From Xiphydria camelus (taxonomy: Eukaryota; Arthropoda; Insecta; Hymenoptera; Xiphydriidae), in the NCBI GenBank assembly GCA_963678675.1, contig OY783191.1:12610562-12674561 (forward strand): a stretch of DNA of 64,000 nucleotides. Reading direction: 5' to 3'. The position numbers and the translations under genes are program-made. A model generated the notes under the pieces. The model was not told the DNA's origin, made no database searches, and saw only the letters and a list, made by a program, of their open reading frames with translations. This document shows positions 35,741-47,618 of the stretch, piece after piece (the first letter of the stretch is position 1; every line of letters starts with the position of its first letter).

Positions 35741-37003
35741 ATATTCCACTTTGCTCTGGTGCTCTTTTTCCAAAATTTCGATCTTCTTCTTATAGTACCG
35801 TTGAATGACGTCGTTTTGTATTTCCGTGCTGTCTACAAGTTTTTTGGTCAGGGTTAAAGATTTGTCGTAACGTGCTGCTTTCGTTGTGAATTTTCTCTGT
35901 TGTGATGTTGCTGCAGTCGAAGGGATGGGGTTCATTCTATTTCCTGCAGTTTCCTTCAACTCATTTTCCACTGAAGCGCCAAGCGGCTCAAATAAGTTTT
36001 TTTTCAGTTTCTGGCTTAAAATTATTTGGTGTGTAGGTAATAATAGCTAACACCATAAGAACAGGTCGTTTCTAGAATTACCACTTACCTGTATCTGTTC
36101 GTAATTGATTTCTATTGGCAAATTTTGGCATGTGGTGGAGTCACGACTCCATACTTCAGTTTTTGGTCGTCCAAGCCACAAACGATCTAAAATATTTTAA
36201 TTACATAGGCATGTAAGTATATAGTTGAGGGGGAAGAAACAGTAAAATGAGAATTACCTAAATTACCTACCGTACAATTCTTTATTTTTGTATTTTCATT
36301 AGCTCTGTGGACAGGGCCTTGACCTTGTTTGTCGTTGTTGACCTCCTAAAGCGAAAGTAGGTAAAAAACATTATTAAATAGCAATGTACAAATAAACTGT
36401 GGATAGGTACTACATGCTTTATTAAAAATAAATAATGTAGTAGACTCTGCTATATCGTCATTCCCAGATAATGAGGTGGGAACTTGCAGCGAGAGTATCT
36501 CTCTTTTTTTAAATCTGTGAACGTCTTCTCCAAAGGTGGATCCCCACCGGCACCATGTTGGTGTCTTTTAACTTCACTATTTGTTGCCTTAACGTTCTTC
36601 TTCAAATCTGCCCATATCTGAAAATGAAAAAGTAACATTGGAATATGTTTTTATCGAGGGCAGTTTTTTCTTTACGGAAAAAAGTGTTCATACATCATGG
36701 TGAGTAATCATTCAACTACGATCCGCTTCCAAACACAATTAAAGTAAATTAATACCTCTTTACATCAAAATGTAGCGTGTAGTGTCAGTTTCAAATGATA
36801 TATATTTTATTGAAGAAACAATGCATACTACAAAATATAAATCATTTCTTTCGGTAAATGTCAAATGAGGCGGGAAAAAGTATTCATACACTTGGTACTT
36901 TCGAGAACATACACATACTATAGGCGGCGAGCGAATATTGTTTAGCAGCGCCTCTCCGCGGCTAACCGAAACATTTATTACGGGAACTGACCAGAGTCAC
37001 TTA

Positions 37004-37179
37004 GGTCGGGTGTCCACCGGGTCGGGCCGACCAGGATCGGGCCGATCGCTGAGCACTTGAGTATATCTACATATACCCAATCTGTATATCTATATATACC
37101 CAATCTGTATAAATATATATACCCAAGTGCCCAGCGATCGGCCCAATTGTGGTTGGCCCGATCCGGTGGACACCCGGTC
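37004..37179. mobile_element. PIF/Harbinger-type MITE, 176 bp
   Basis: TTA at 37001-37003 and 37180-37182, ends GGTCGGGTGTCCACCGG inverted. Same tip family as 5458-5772. The centre has three TATATACCCAATCTG-like tandem units. Confidence 0.85.
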
Positions 37180-37529
37180 TTATAATTAAGTGACCGTAGG
37201 ACCTGATGTGTCAATGTCAACTTGCTGGCAATGGATACTATAATTTATTTCGGCTTTCAGGCTGTAAAATGTATGCATCATAATGATGCTTCGTATAAAA
37301 ATGGCCTAAAATTAGTCCTTTCTAAACATGTTTTAAATGCGAGTAAGCGCACACACACAAAAATGTGGTATAACCTAAATTTCTGTGATAGAAGGCCGTG
37401 TGATTCGCCAGACATCAGTAACTCTTAATCCATATTCAGTTACTTTAGAAGTAAGTAGTCAATAGCTTTCCCCTTGCGACTTTGTCCGCGTGAATCACGA
37501 AATAATCTCTTCTTTATTTTACTCCCTTA

Positions 37530-37775
37530 AGGGAGTTGGTATATAGATAGTAGATATATATTTTTAAAAACGTGCGTATTCAAATGCAACATTGTATTAA
37601 AATTTCAAAGCAATCGGTGAAAAACTTTCGGAAATTTAAGATACATTTTTATTCATTTACCCCCTTAAGGAGTAGGTATATAAAGAGTAGGTACATAAAA
37701 AAACGCGCGTATTTGAATGCAACGTTATGTCCAAATTTCAAAGCAATCGTTAAAGAACTTTCGGAAATCTTACGA
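37530..37775 (+). repeat. ~130-bp direct repeat
   Basis: Two copies share CCCTTAAGGGAGTTGGTATA / CCCTTAAGGAGTAGGTATA and then ATGCAAC, TTTCAAAGCAATCG and AACTTTCGGAAAT. Both lie within R. Confidence 0.75.
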
Positions 37776-40578
37776 CGCGGTCTCAACGTGTCGATATTGA
37801 CGTGACACATGCACAATACAGGTAGTGCTCTCGCCCAGTTTATGACCCTGTGAGACCGCGACGTTAGACCTTAAAGAAACGAATATAACATTTTTATTTA
37901 AACGTGTATATGGAAGATAGAAGAAGATAGATAGCGGTATTTATTAGAATGGGTATTGCGGAAAGCGGTTCATTACGACTCGTCCAGTAATTAATCCTTC
38001 CGGGAAAGGTGCATGGCTGCGGGCTCATTGACAGCCTAAATTCGCCAAAACCTACCGCTTCGCCAATGTGACCGATTTACAAAATGTATCAAGTGACTTG
38101 AGTTTGTGTTAATATGTGTTCCGTCGCAAGGGGACTTCTATGTCATTTCTTACCGCTCACTACCATCGCAACCTAAATAACGCGCCAATCTAGATCTAAT
38201 CTCTACATCGATCGCGAACAGTGTATGGCTTTCCTGGATAAACCAGGTATCAAAATTCCCCAATTGTCCATCGACTGCATCCGACATTCCTCCCCTTAAT
38301 CCAGCTCGGATCGCTTTTGTGACGGTACCTATTGAAGCAGGCACTGCGAGAGACGGCTTGCTACGAATCGCTCTAAAATTACCTTCGGAGAAAAGTTCGG
38401 AACTGCGACATTTACGACCTAGGTATGTTTATCGAAATATTCGTTTCGCCTACGATGCGATTAATTCTAGTCGGCGAATTATTTGTGGTCGATGCTACCA
38501 AGAAGCACGAATCGACCCTCCTAATTCCGTCGCTCGTTGCGATAGAACAGGATTGACAGCTGGCACGTCGTAGTCAACTCATTCCCGTGGAAACTGTACA
38601 AAGTCGCCGATGGTGGCGCTAGTAGCCAATTCGCTCGCCGCCTATACTTGGTAAGGTATCTTTTGAAGTTAATAATATTTACGATTTCTATGCTCATGAG
38701 TTATAAGGTGTGATTTGGGTTATATTAGCTATTTTAAACATAAAAACATTGAACGACTGCGGGGAGGCTTCTTCCTAATAACAATAATTGTAAATCTCCA
38801 TATAATTTAGTTGGTAGAGTAGATTTCCTGATTTCTTCTTAAAACTGCTAATATCTCAAAACTATTGCAAAATAACGAAATATTTCTTTTGTAAAGATTA
38901 ATTACATTTTCTTATAAAATATTAAGTAAAACAATGTGAAATTTTCATTCACAAAAAATATGCGCTAAATTAAAATTGCAGTTTATATTTTCGATTAAAT
39001 ATTTGTTAATATGATTGATTAATTAATAATTACAAAAATAATTGTTTACCCAATTTATTCATTTTATTAAACTAAAATAAGCAAGAGGAGAGACGTAAAT
39101 GCAGGGAGGTAAGGAAGGGAAGCAGAGAAATCCAAAGGTCGACTGTTTGATACGACCATTTGATGCGAATAGATGCACGTGTATCTGGATAATAATGTCA
39201 ATTATTATATTCTTACTTCAATACTAATTTTATCAAATTAAATTTCCCCGCTTTAACCATCGAATACTATATCAATTATTATTAGATCGATTATCAACTA
39301 ACAAATGGGGACTTTCGATTATATCGTGCTGGATTTTATTAGATAGGATGATCCGAAAAATCGCTGATACAAGAATGGAACAAAATTAACTCAAATTTGG
39401 CCAACACGTTAACAGCTTCGATGCCAAGATGATTAGCAGCTATTATTAACTTCAACAGTTACCCTACCAAGTATTGGCTTTCTTATTTTATGTGTATGTT
39501 CTCGAAAGTACTCTAAGTGTATGAATACCTTTTTCCCCGCCTCATATGACACCGAAAGAAATGTCTTATATTTTATAGTATACATTTCTTCCTCAATAAA
39601 ATATATATCATTTGAAAGCGGACACTACAGGCTATATTTTGATGTAAAAAGAGGTATTAATTTACTTTAATTGTGTGTGTGTTTTGAATTGGATCGTAGT
39701 TCAATGGTAACTCACCATGATATATGAATACTTTTTTCCGCCACTATACCTTTAGCCACTGCTTCCAGGTTTTTTTTGATGCTCCGGGGATTGCATTTAG
39801 AGTCAGACTGACACTTTCCCACAGTCTTTGGGAATCCTTCTTCGTAAAATCGTTAGAAAATACTCCGCTTTGCAATTAGGGGTTTTGTTTCACCCATTCC
39901 GTCAGAATTCTCTTCTGCCCATTAGTAATGGGGACTGATCGACTGGCCGCTTTTACCTCTTCCATTGATGAACAAATCAACAATATAAACACACATTTCA
40001 ACACTCCAAATTCGGTAGGCTGTAGATTGAAAGTTGAGGTGATACAAGACACGTTGGTGATTGATAATAACAAGACAAGCTAAAACAAGAGAAGACGAAA
40101 GGAGCCTCTCGGCTTCGTCTTTAGGCGCGTATACATCTGCGAGCCGAGCGTGAGCCGAGCGGATCGCGAGCCGCTCATGAACCACTCGTTGAAATAGATT
40201 ACGCACAAAGGGAAAAGATCTCGGTCCTCTGAACCACTTGAGACTAATGCTTATTCGAAGGATCTCTGTTAAAAAACAGATACTGTGACTTGACCCCTCG
40301 CAATCCAGACATGTAGACTAGGGCGACGTGTGAAAAAATACTTAAACCTAATATCTTCAGATAATAATAAATAAGTTTATTGAAGAGGTGACAAGGATTG
40401 ATTTTTGTAATAACTCTCCTCAAATATACCAACATTAAAAAAGTAGACGATAGAGCCTGTTTGGTCGCTACGCGATTAGTTTGATGAAGTCTCCTCGGGG
40501 TCGTAAAGCCCGAGTACACTATGCTAGAGTGACGCGACTATATGCCCGAACGGTACGTACCGGAAGATGTTATTAAAA

Positions 40579-40668
40579 TCTACCCTCGTTAATGAAAGCA
40601 TGAGGATTGATTAATCATTGGTTAGTACGTTTAAAAATAACATTTCAAAAAGTCACCAGCGACAGAAT
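40579..40668 (+). repeat. One arm of foldback family T
   Basis: TCGTTAATGAAAGCATGAG to GTCACCAGCGACAGAAT matches the right arm at 31352-31437. The left arm is missing. Confidence 0.75.
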
Positions 40669-42298
40669 GCACGTCGCAGCATATATGTAGATCGCGATGG
40701 CACCCGAGGTGAAATTTTTACATTTTCATTTTGACACTGAACACACTGCTATACCCCTCTATGACTCTTACTTCACGCTGAAGATACTGTTTCGATGTTC
40801 CTTCTCACCCTGATTACGCTACATTATTTCATTTAAGGGCTTGTCAGTGTTGAGTAAAGTTCAATCGGAAATTTTATTTTCATACTCATTTAGACCCTGA
40901 ACACCCGAGTCGAAATTTTGGTGCTCCCTTGGTTCTCTCTTGGAGAAGGACGAGCACTACCTGAGAACCTTTTGGGCCCATTACAATCCAGGTAGTTTTG
41001 GTGCTCCAATGCTGCGATGTACGTGCAATTATTTCCCGATTTGCACGTTGGGAGCATCAGAGGAGTAGCAAAACCAAATTCTCTTAGGTACTCCCGTAGT
41101 CCTCCATTCGACTCTAGTCAATGTAATAATAATAATAATTACAACTTTTAATATCGGAATATAGTTTTGAATTTATTCACTCTTTTTGCAATAAAAAATG
41201 TCCTGTTGGGTTTTGGAAGGAAGCAGGTCAGGTTTAAATTATAATAAAGGAATTAAAAAACACTGCGAATTAATTCCAACACTTAATACATTAATTATTT
41301 CTTGCTCTTTCCAATATGTCCTCTCATAGTGGAGTGAATACCTTGCTCCAGTCAGGAACTTCTTCCGAGTAGCTCTCGCTACCGGCAAATGCATTGATAG
41401 AGTTAAAAAATGAGCTGTAATTAGACATGTGACAGATTATAAAAGACAGAAATTATTTATGAACCTAAAGAAATTGTTCGACCCGTTGGCTGCGCTCTAC
41501 CAGATTGAAAGGGTAATGTTTGATTTGATGATCCTGTTAGGAAAGTAAGTTTGGCGCACTTTGTTGGGTTGGTAATGTAGGTAAGGCGAAGTCGACCGAA
41601 GATACACGAAGATCTTCGATCGACTTCGCAACCTAGACGCGTAGCAATAGCCGTTTCCGACGTCAGTCTTTTCCTGTACGTCTACGAGTCAAGTGTATCG
41701 CAATATAAGAAAGAACGTTTTCATTTACAAATACAAAAGGATTTGTTTCATTCAAGCCTTCCCATCCGGCTCCTATTTCTCTCTCGCGAACTGGCACCTA
41801 TTCTTTACAGATCCCGGTGTTTCTATGACGTTGATACTTCGCTGCATTTCAATATCCTGACGGGTACCTGATTCCACGTGAGGACGATTGTCGGCGGTGA
41901 TGGAGACCCTATTTAAAAATAAAAATACGAAATATAAGTACTTCCATGATAAGATGTTTTTTTTTAATTTCAAAAACACGTAAAATTGAAAGAAAAATTA
42001 ATTTCGACGGTTTAATTCAGTAGTGAACTAATAAACCAAATTAATCAACTTGGCTTCATGGCGACATTTTTGACAATATTTTTGGAAGTTAGGTACTTAT
42101 CTAGAAAAAAATGTATACTGATCTATTTTGTTCGTTTGAATTAGGGCTACAAACAACAAAAAGTTATAACAGAGATTTCACTATATTGCTTCGATTCTAA
42201 ACTGTTTTTCAGAAATTAACTCAACCTCGGAAAATGATTTAACCGTGTTTATTACTTCGCTACTGAATTGTAAAAGAAAAAAACTAATACATACTACC

Positions 42299-42462
42299 AT
42301 CTCTTTTGCTTCCTTTCGTCCGTTGGCATCTTTCACGAACTTAATTCTCCGGTATCTCATTCTTTTATTTTTCGGCTTGAACACAACCAAAGTCCATTTC
42401 TTCTCGCGTCCTTTAGATTTTGGTGCTTCACTTGAAGCAACTTTTCCACTTTTGCCACTCAT
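42299..42462 (-). pseudogene. Possible first exon of a BEN-type gene
   Basis: Minus frame from 42462: MSGKSGKVASSEAPKSKG, KKWTLVVFKPKNK, basic, ending before a GTATGT donor at ~42298. The KKWTLV(V/I) pattern resembles the RRKWALIWWYETK start of the BEN gene at 58731, and the exon lies in a CACTA-like remnant. The match is short. Confidence 0.3.
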
Positions 42463-42694
42463 GTTCACCGTTTCACTGTTTACCACTTCTTAAAATTAGA
42501 GAAAATCAGCTCACTTCTTGTCGTCTTCACGTCCTTGCTTCGACTGGCCCCAGGGTCCTCCGGCCTTAGCTTTAGGGAGGGGTTGACGGAAAAACTCGCC
42601 GCTTGCCGTACCTACCTAGGTTTATTGAGCTACCTGGGGTACGAGGGCGTCGCGTGCGTCATTCCTACGCTCGCACCGTGCTCTCTATCGCGTT

Positions 42695-43120
42695 GGATAA
42701 GGATGCAATGTGGAAATATTTGAAATTGCTGAAAAAAAAATTGTATATGTCTGCACAGTATGGAAAAGTTTTACAGACACCACCTGCAATATAATATATT
42801 GACATGGCTGATAATTAGATAAAATATGGAATTGTAGAACATTATTTAAAACTAATCAGTAACTGGTGCAGACATTATAATTGCAATTGTGAGTATTCAC
42901 ATTAGGCAATTATTCGAGAAATCATCCGAGATGGCATGTTTGAAGCTGACGGAAATAGTATCGATATAATACGGCAGGATTTATGTACAAATGTCATACA
43001 ATAAATAATATACTCGTAGAAGTTATTCCGATAAATCTAATACAAGCTCCATGTTTTCACCTTACGATCAATGGCCAGTCATATGTATCAATGCCAATTA
43101 ATGATAAAGAATTAGAATAA
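42695..43120 (+). pseudogene. CACTA (tnp2) transposase C-terminal fragment
   Basis: AMWKYLKLLKKKLYMSAQYG, GIVEHYLKLISNWC, CNCEYSH and REIIRDGMFEADG are colinear with the tnp2 gene at 53250-51726 (other strand), but with several stops and a frameshift. It preserves the uninterrupted site of the GC-rich insertion found at 51931. Confidence 0.75.
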
Positions 43121-43385
43121 ATTGTAATTCATTGTAACTTTTTTTAATTAAAAATATAAAATTTAAGTTCATGTATATATGTGGCTGTTTATTTTGTATT
43201 ACTGTCTACCACAAATACATCAGTAATTAATATATAGATTAGCTATATATTAATTACTGATATATTTGTGGTAGACAGTAATACAAAATAAACAGCCACA
43301 TATATATACATGAACTTAAATTTTATATTTTTAATTAAAAAAGTTACAATGAATTACAATTTATTCTAATTCTTTATCATTAATG
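43098..43385. repeat. Spacerless inverted duplication of the CACTA 3' end
   Basis: About 140 bases ending at 43232 are repeated inverted immediately after (centre in TATAGATTAGCTATATA). The unit is the transposase 3' flank also seen at 51606-51745. The near-perfect arms suggest a recent event. Confidence 0.85.
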
Positions 43386-43457
43386 AGCGTGCCAGTCGAA
43401 AATTTTCTAAGTCCATCGGACGCAACAGTCGAACATTTTCTAAGTCGGATTTCGACT
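43386..43457. repeat. 33-36-bp subterminal repeat, two units
   Basis: CAGTCGAAAATTTTCTAAGT plus CCATCGG units; the same unit occurs three times at 51495-51600 and four times at 63128-63245, always between the CACTA-type tip and the inner part. Confidence 0.7.
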
Positions 43458-43496
43458 CGGGTAGAGAAGCAAAAAAGAGTCGTTATAGAGTATTAA

Positions 43497-43662
43497 GGAG
43501 AAGTACGAAGAACCAAGGGAGAACCAATATTATCGACTGGAGAATTACGGAACACCAAGGGAGAACCAATATTGCCGACTGGAGAAGGACGGGGCACCAA
43601 GGGAGAACCAATATTTCGAGTGGAGAAGGACGGAGCACCAAGGGAGAACCAAAATGTCGACT
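43497..43662 (+). repeat. ~44-bp tandem repeat, four units
   Basis: Units share CACCAAGGGAGAACCAATAT and GGAGAAGGACGG. Related words occur at 40915-40960 near the left end of the same remnant. Confidence 0.75.
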
Positions 43663-45521
43663 CACGGGCACACTGCTCTTATTCTCAACTAAACAGAAAG
43701 GTGTTCAGTATCATTGTCTCCACTGAAAATAATAATGACTATAGAGTTAAGAGAGAATAAACTAAATGTGCGCTTTAAATTAGACAGGTTGGTTAATACT
43801 TGACGGTAGGTTATAAATTAACAGTTTATCCGCTCATTATTTCTCGTTAGAATAGCAGTCCTAAATTAGGGAGTATAGAATATTTGAATTTACCACTATA
43901 AAATCAAGTAACCCTTGAAGGTTATACGGGCTTTAGACCAAATCTAATTGCATACGCGATAGGTTACCTTTTTTTCTGGGCGTACAAACTCAAATATATT
44001 TCATTTATTTAACTCTCATGTTTTACCCTATATCGAAAACGAAAGCCTGCAGAAAATTTTTGTAAGAGGAAAAATCTTTTTCTTCTTTCATAAGGAATCT
44101 ACAGTTTCACGTTGTAACTTGTAACACTTACTCTGTTACACCCTGTATATCGCGGTGATACTAATTACTAAAGATCGTTAATCAGAATTCCGACCATCGC
44201 ACAGTGGTTCCGAAATAGGTCAAAAGTCCATAATATTCATAACCGCCTACTATGATGCTAAGCTCAGATACGTACATTTTTTGGTTTAAGTTATATTTTA
44301 AAGCATGCCCTTGATTATTATATAACGTTTTACGTGCCATTCTTACCCCATTTTAATTTATTGAACTTTTACGGTTTCGTAGTCTTATTGTTACGAAATC
44401 AGTTTTCTCTATTTAAAACAATTTGCTTGGTTTCAGGTACGTTTTATAAGTGTACGTTTTCAAGGATGCATATTTTTGAATAATATTAGGTACCAGTATA
44501 ATACCTATATCTTTTTTAATTATTAAGCTGCTGTTGACTTTTATTGTAAGCATTAGGGAAATGTGCTTTTTGTTAAATTATTTGTTCCAACTACTTTTCC
44601 TATTACCACCTCTGGAAAAAGTTCTTATATATAAGTATGTTTTTGAATTATTTTATATCATTGAATAATGATATAAAATAATTCAATTAATTTTTAATTA
44701 ATTTATAATTAATTAAAAACTATCGAAGTTTTGGCCCTAGGCCAGTTTAATAATTCATTTCTCTTATATTATTTACTCAATCAAAAAAATTAAGCAGTTC
44801 CCAAGCCACCACCGAGTGGATGAGACATGTTTAGCACGATACAATTACCTATTCTAACACAAATTCAAGAGCTTCAATCTTGCGACTACGAACGACATGG
44901 AAGAACTTAAATATTTCAAAATTCCTTTCTATTGAAAGTCCCGGTATACGAAAATACAATAAGCTGCGCATGGCGGGTTAATACCCATTATCTGGTTGTC
45001 ATGAGAACAGCCCAACTTGATTCTCCCGGGAACCAAGTTCACGCGATTTTCGTGCGATGGGAGTACTCCCGCAGTTACAGAATAGTGATTCCTTCACTCT
45101 CCTTACTTTTTCGGTGAACTCCGCCCACTTCTCACGGGAACGGGCTTTCACTCACTTACAGAATAGCCGTCCTGGCGTCACTCCCCTCAAACGGTTTTTT
45201 ACTTTCGTTTAGAAGGACCCCAGGACCAAAGTAGCCCGCATTGACGAGCGGCCTTATAACGAGAGTAGAATCGTTTAGAGCGCCGTGGTGGGGGTGACGC
45301 TTGAGCGAAGCGGCCTTATAACGAGAGAGAGTTGACTGTATTACTCATTGTGAATAAAAGAAAATCCCTTTTCACTAAATTACATTTGGGAATCATACGA
45401 GTAAATGCAGCGACTCGATGACGTCGTGCGAAAAGTGTTCACACTAAACAGATTTGAAAGCAGATAGTTCTTCGAAGATACACCTGATAGTACGAGACCT
45501 TCGTCAAATGATAACTCGTTA
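43663..45521. other. Unassigned DNA with one AT palindrome
   Basis: An AT-rich near-perfect palindrome (GAATTATTTTATATCATTG arms) is centred at ~44669, followed by ATTAATTTTTAATTAATT. The rest shows no open frame or repeat that I recognise. Confidence 0.4.
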
Positions 45522-45905
45522 GAAATAGTATCTTATGTCATTAGGCGGTAATCCGAGGTTTTTTCAGACTATATTTAATTAGGTCGTAACACGAGCCTCG
45601 CCCTCTCACCATGCCTCGTACTACGACCTAAATACAGTCTTAAAAATCCGAGGATTTCAGCCGAATGATATATACTATTTCTTCTTACGAACGCCCATTT
45701 CTCAAAACAAAACAAACAGAAGTATACACGGCTCATTTCACGTTGCGTTTATCAGTTTGGAAAAAGGACCCACTTCGGACTAAGCAATCTTTTGACAGCC
45801 TGCGGACTCCCGGTCGGTGTCACGCGGGAAAAACGCCATCTTACGGTCTAAAAATAGGCTGGAAAAGGCCTCGAAATGGGTATGAGTGAGGAAAAAATTG
45901 TAAGC
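45522..45905 (+). repeat. Dispersed repeat V, copy 2 (uninterrupted)
   Basis: Same sequence and orientation as 30057-30917, without Z and Y. 45536-45669 is the foldback part. Confidence 0.85.
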
Positions 45906-45981
45906 GTAGTGAAGTGAATTTATATGCATTCCTGGAGGTGGCTTCCGGAACGCAATGCAGCCCGATTTTAGCGTAAGTACA

Positions 45982-46185
45982 CCCGTGCTCATGGATTCTG
46001 TCGCTGGTGACTTTTTTAAATGTTATTTTTAAACGTAGTGATTAATCAATCCTCATGCTTTCATTAACGAAAGTAGATGCCACCGTAGCTAATGATAGCA
46101 TGGGAATTAATTGTTCATTGGTGAGTACGTTTAAAAATAACATTTTTAGAAAAGGTCACCAGCGACAGAATCTGTGACCACGGGT
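45982..46185. mobile_element. Foldback family T, copy 2
   Basis: Arms from CCCGTG and GATTCTGTCGCTGGTGAC to the centre at ~46085. Relative to copy 1, the middle sequence is in the opposite orientation, consistent with loop inversion between arms. Confidence 0.85.
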
Positions 46186-46399
46186 ATACACCAAGAATCT
46201 AATTTTGCTGAAAATATTATAACTGTCAATTTTCTCATTAACTCCTTCGCGATTTTCATTAGTGAATATTAATTTCCTGACTGTTTATTTACAAAAAACA
46301 CTGCATTACGATCTGTAAATGGTCGTGTAGAATCGATGATGTATGGTTTGCGTGTATAAAAGTTTCCTGAAATTGAGATATCGTTTTGTAAGACGATTC

Positions 46400-47110
46400 C
46401 TAACGGATGTACTAGTTCGTAACGCCGCCGAGTGCGGCGCTAGAGGGCAGGAGCCAACGGTCGGCCCGCGACACGGGAGTAGCGCCTATGTGAGTCTCTC
46501 TCCCCACTCCTGCGCCGTATCCCACTCCCGCGGTACAGTTCGAATTCCAATCTCGAGATCTTAGACATAAACAAACATTTAGGAACGAAGGCGAGGGAGG
46601 AGGATCATTCGCGCTGTGCTACGGCATTAGTAAGGATCGAAATAAAGAAGTATCAAAGAAAATCGAGTCTCTTTGTTGAACGAGCTCCCATCTAAGTCGA
46701 AGAAGAATTCAAACTTCGCGGCCACGAGAAGCAGCGTCACACCTACGACGCGGAGCGAACAGCAGCTCCGACCCGATGTGAGGGGTTTATCCAATAAAGC
46801 ACCGCGTTCTACTCACTATCGAGCACCTGTGTTTCCGCACGACCGCCAACCATCCTCACGATTCCTCTCTCACAACTCAGAAGTGGGATCGGATACGCAG
46901 GTGCGCATAATTAAGTCGGAAATGCGTCGGGAATAAGGGCGTCAATCTCAGCGTCGCGTCGGTAGCCATCTTTATGTTCGTTGGTCGTACCGGGCACGAG
47001 AGAAAAAGCGTGCGGAGTGATTCCCGATGGCCGTTAAAATCAAGTGCGGGATAAGAGCGCGGAGTGACACTCGATGACCGTTAAAACCGTTAGCGCGCAA
47101 ACGCGTATCT
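46400..47110 (+). other. Putative 5' LTR/leader of the Gypsy element
   Basis: GC-rich sequence with AATAAAGAAG at ~46640 followed by GAGTCTCTTTGTTGAACGAG, the form of an LTR polyadenylation end. A matching 3' LTR is not in the window and no primer-binding site was confirmed, so the LTR call is tentative. Confidence 0.35.
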
Positions 47111-47114
47111 CTCT

Positions 47115-47610
47115 TATACGGACTTACACGTGCGTAATACTCGTGACGATCGTAGACGACGATCGTCCGGTTCGGAGAGCGGTGCGCGAAAAAATTATGT
47201 GGCGTACGTGACTCGAGTGTTAGACCCGTCGAGATTTTGAAGGACACGAAGACAGAGTGTCATCGCGTTAGGCGCGTTTTGTTTATGTCAGTGCCCGCAG
47301 AGCAGTTGGCTGACTCGCGGAGCATCTGTTTATGTGCGTGATATTCGAGACGACCGTAGACGACGATCGTCCGATCCGGAAGACCCTACGTGAAGAGTGC
47401 CATTACGTTAGGCGCGTTTTGTTTATGTCAGTGCCCGCAGAGCAGTTGGCTGACTCGCGGAGCGTCTGTTTATGTGCGTGATATTCGAGACGACCGTAGA
47501 CGACGATCGTCCGATCCGGAAGACCCTACGTGAAGAGTGCCATTACGTTAGGCGCGTTGTGTTTATGTCAGTGCCCGCAGAGCAGTTGGCTGACTCGCGG
47601 AGCGTCTGTT
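47115..47610 (+). repeat. 140-bp tandem repeat in the Gypsy leader
   Basis: Units recur with GTTAGGCGCGTTTTGTTTAT at ~47267, 47407 and 47547; a diverged first unit begins near 47115. The units are nearly identical and each contains GACGACGATCGTCCG and CAGAGCAGTTGGCTGACTC. Confidence 0.9.
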
Positions 47611-47618
47611 TATGTACG

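Larger units (their letters stand above)
36675..39740. mobile_element. TIR element R in intron 1 of the SANT gene
   Basis: CGGAAAAAAGTGTTCATACA and ~250 further bases (36675-36925) match 39488-39740 inverted. It starts 10 bases inside the donor side of the intron; without R the intron would be about 67 bases. Its interior has no recognised transposase: it holds a PIF MITE, a direct repeat and unassigned DNA with many short frames (37900-39480, nothing recognised). Confidence 0.75.
35409..39965 (-). pseudogene. zeste-like Myb/SANT protein gene (5 exons), decayed
   Basis: Exon 1 39965-39750: MEEVKAASRSVPITNGQ, ILTEWVKQNP, a stop, then FSNDFTKKDSQRLWESVS and SKKTWKQWLK. Exon 2 from 36617: IWADLKKNVKATNSEVKRHQ, HGAGGDPPLE. 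Together they form the zeste-type SANT domain (W, W, W spacing; TWxDLKxNVK). Exons ~36343-36273, ~36188-36090 and from ~35990 follow with consistent splice sites; the last holds a coiled tail (YYKKKIEILEKEHQSK). It ends at 35409 after MITE Q, whose removal restores VEY-RAKK. Damage: the stop in exon 1, a shift at ~36505, Q, and R in intron 1. Confidence 0.75.
33845..40508. mobile_element. Long-TIR element S: pogo-like plus SANT gene
   Basis: ACCCCGAGGAGA to CTCGGCTCACGCTCGGC (33845-34220) recurs inverted at 40130-40508 with ~95 percent visual identity over most of it. A pogo/Tigger-type transposase remnant starts just inside the left TIR (+). A zeste-like SANT gene starts just inside the right TIR (-). 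The two converge. The length of 6.7 kb includes insertion R (~3 kb) and MITE Q. Confidence 0.7.
40904..43457. mobile_element. CACTA-like remnant with CCCGAGTCG ends
   Basis: CCCGAGTCGAAAT at ~40904 and its inverted copy at ~43457 bound a region that contains a fragment of the CACTA transposase C-terminus and the 33-36-bp subterminal repeat. 41000-42180 shows only unassigned DNA with a small hairpin (41584-41630) and no gene. The pairing of the two ends is an inference. Confidence 0.5.

Noticed and set aside
33845..40508. The two long matching ends as LTRs of a retrotransposon
   Set aside because: The copies are inverted, not direct, and the genes inside are DNA-transposon types.
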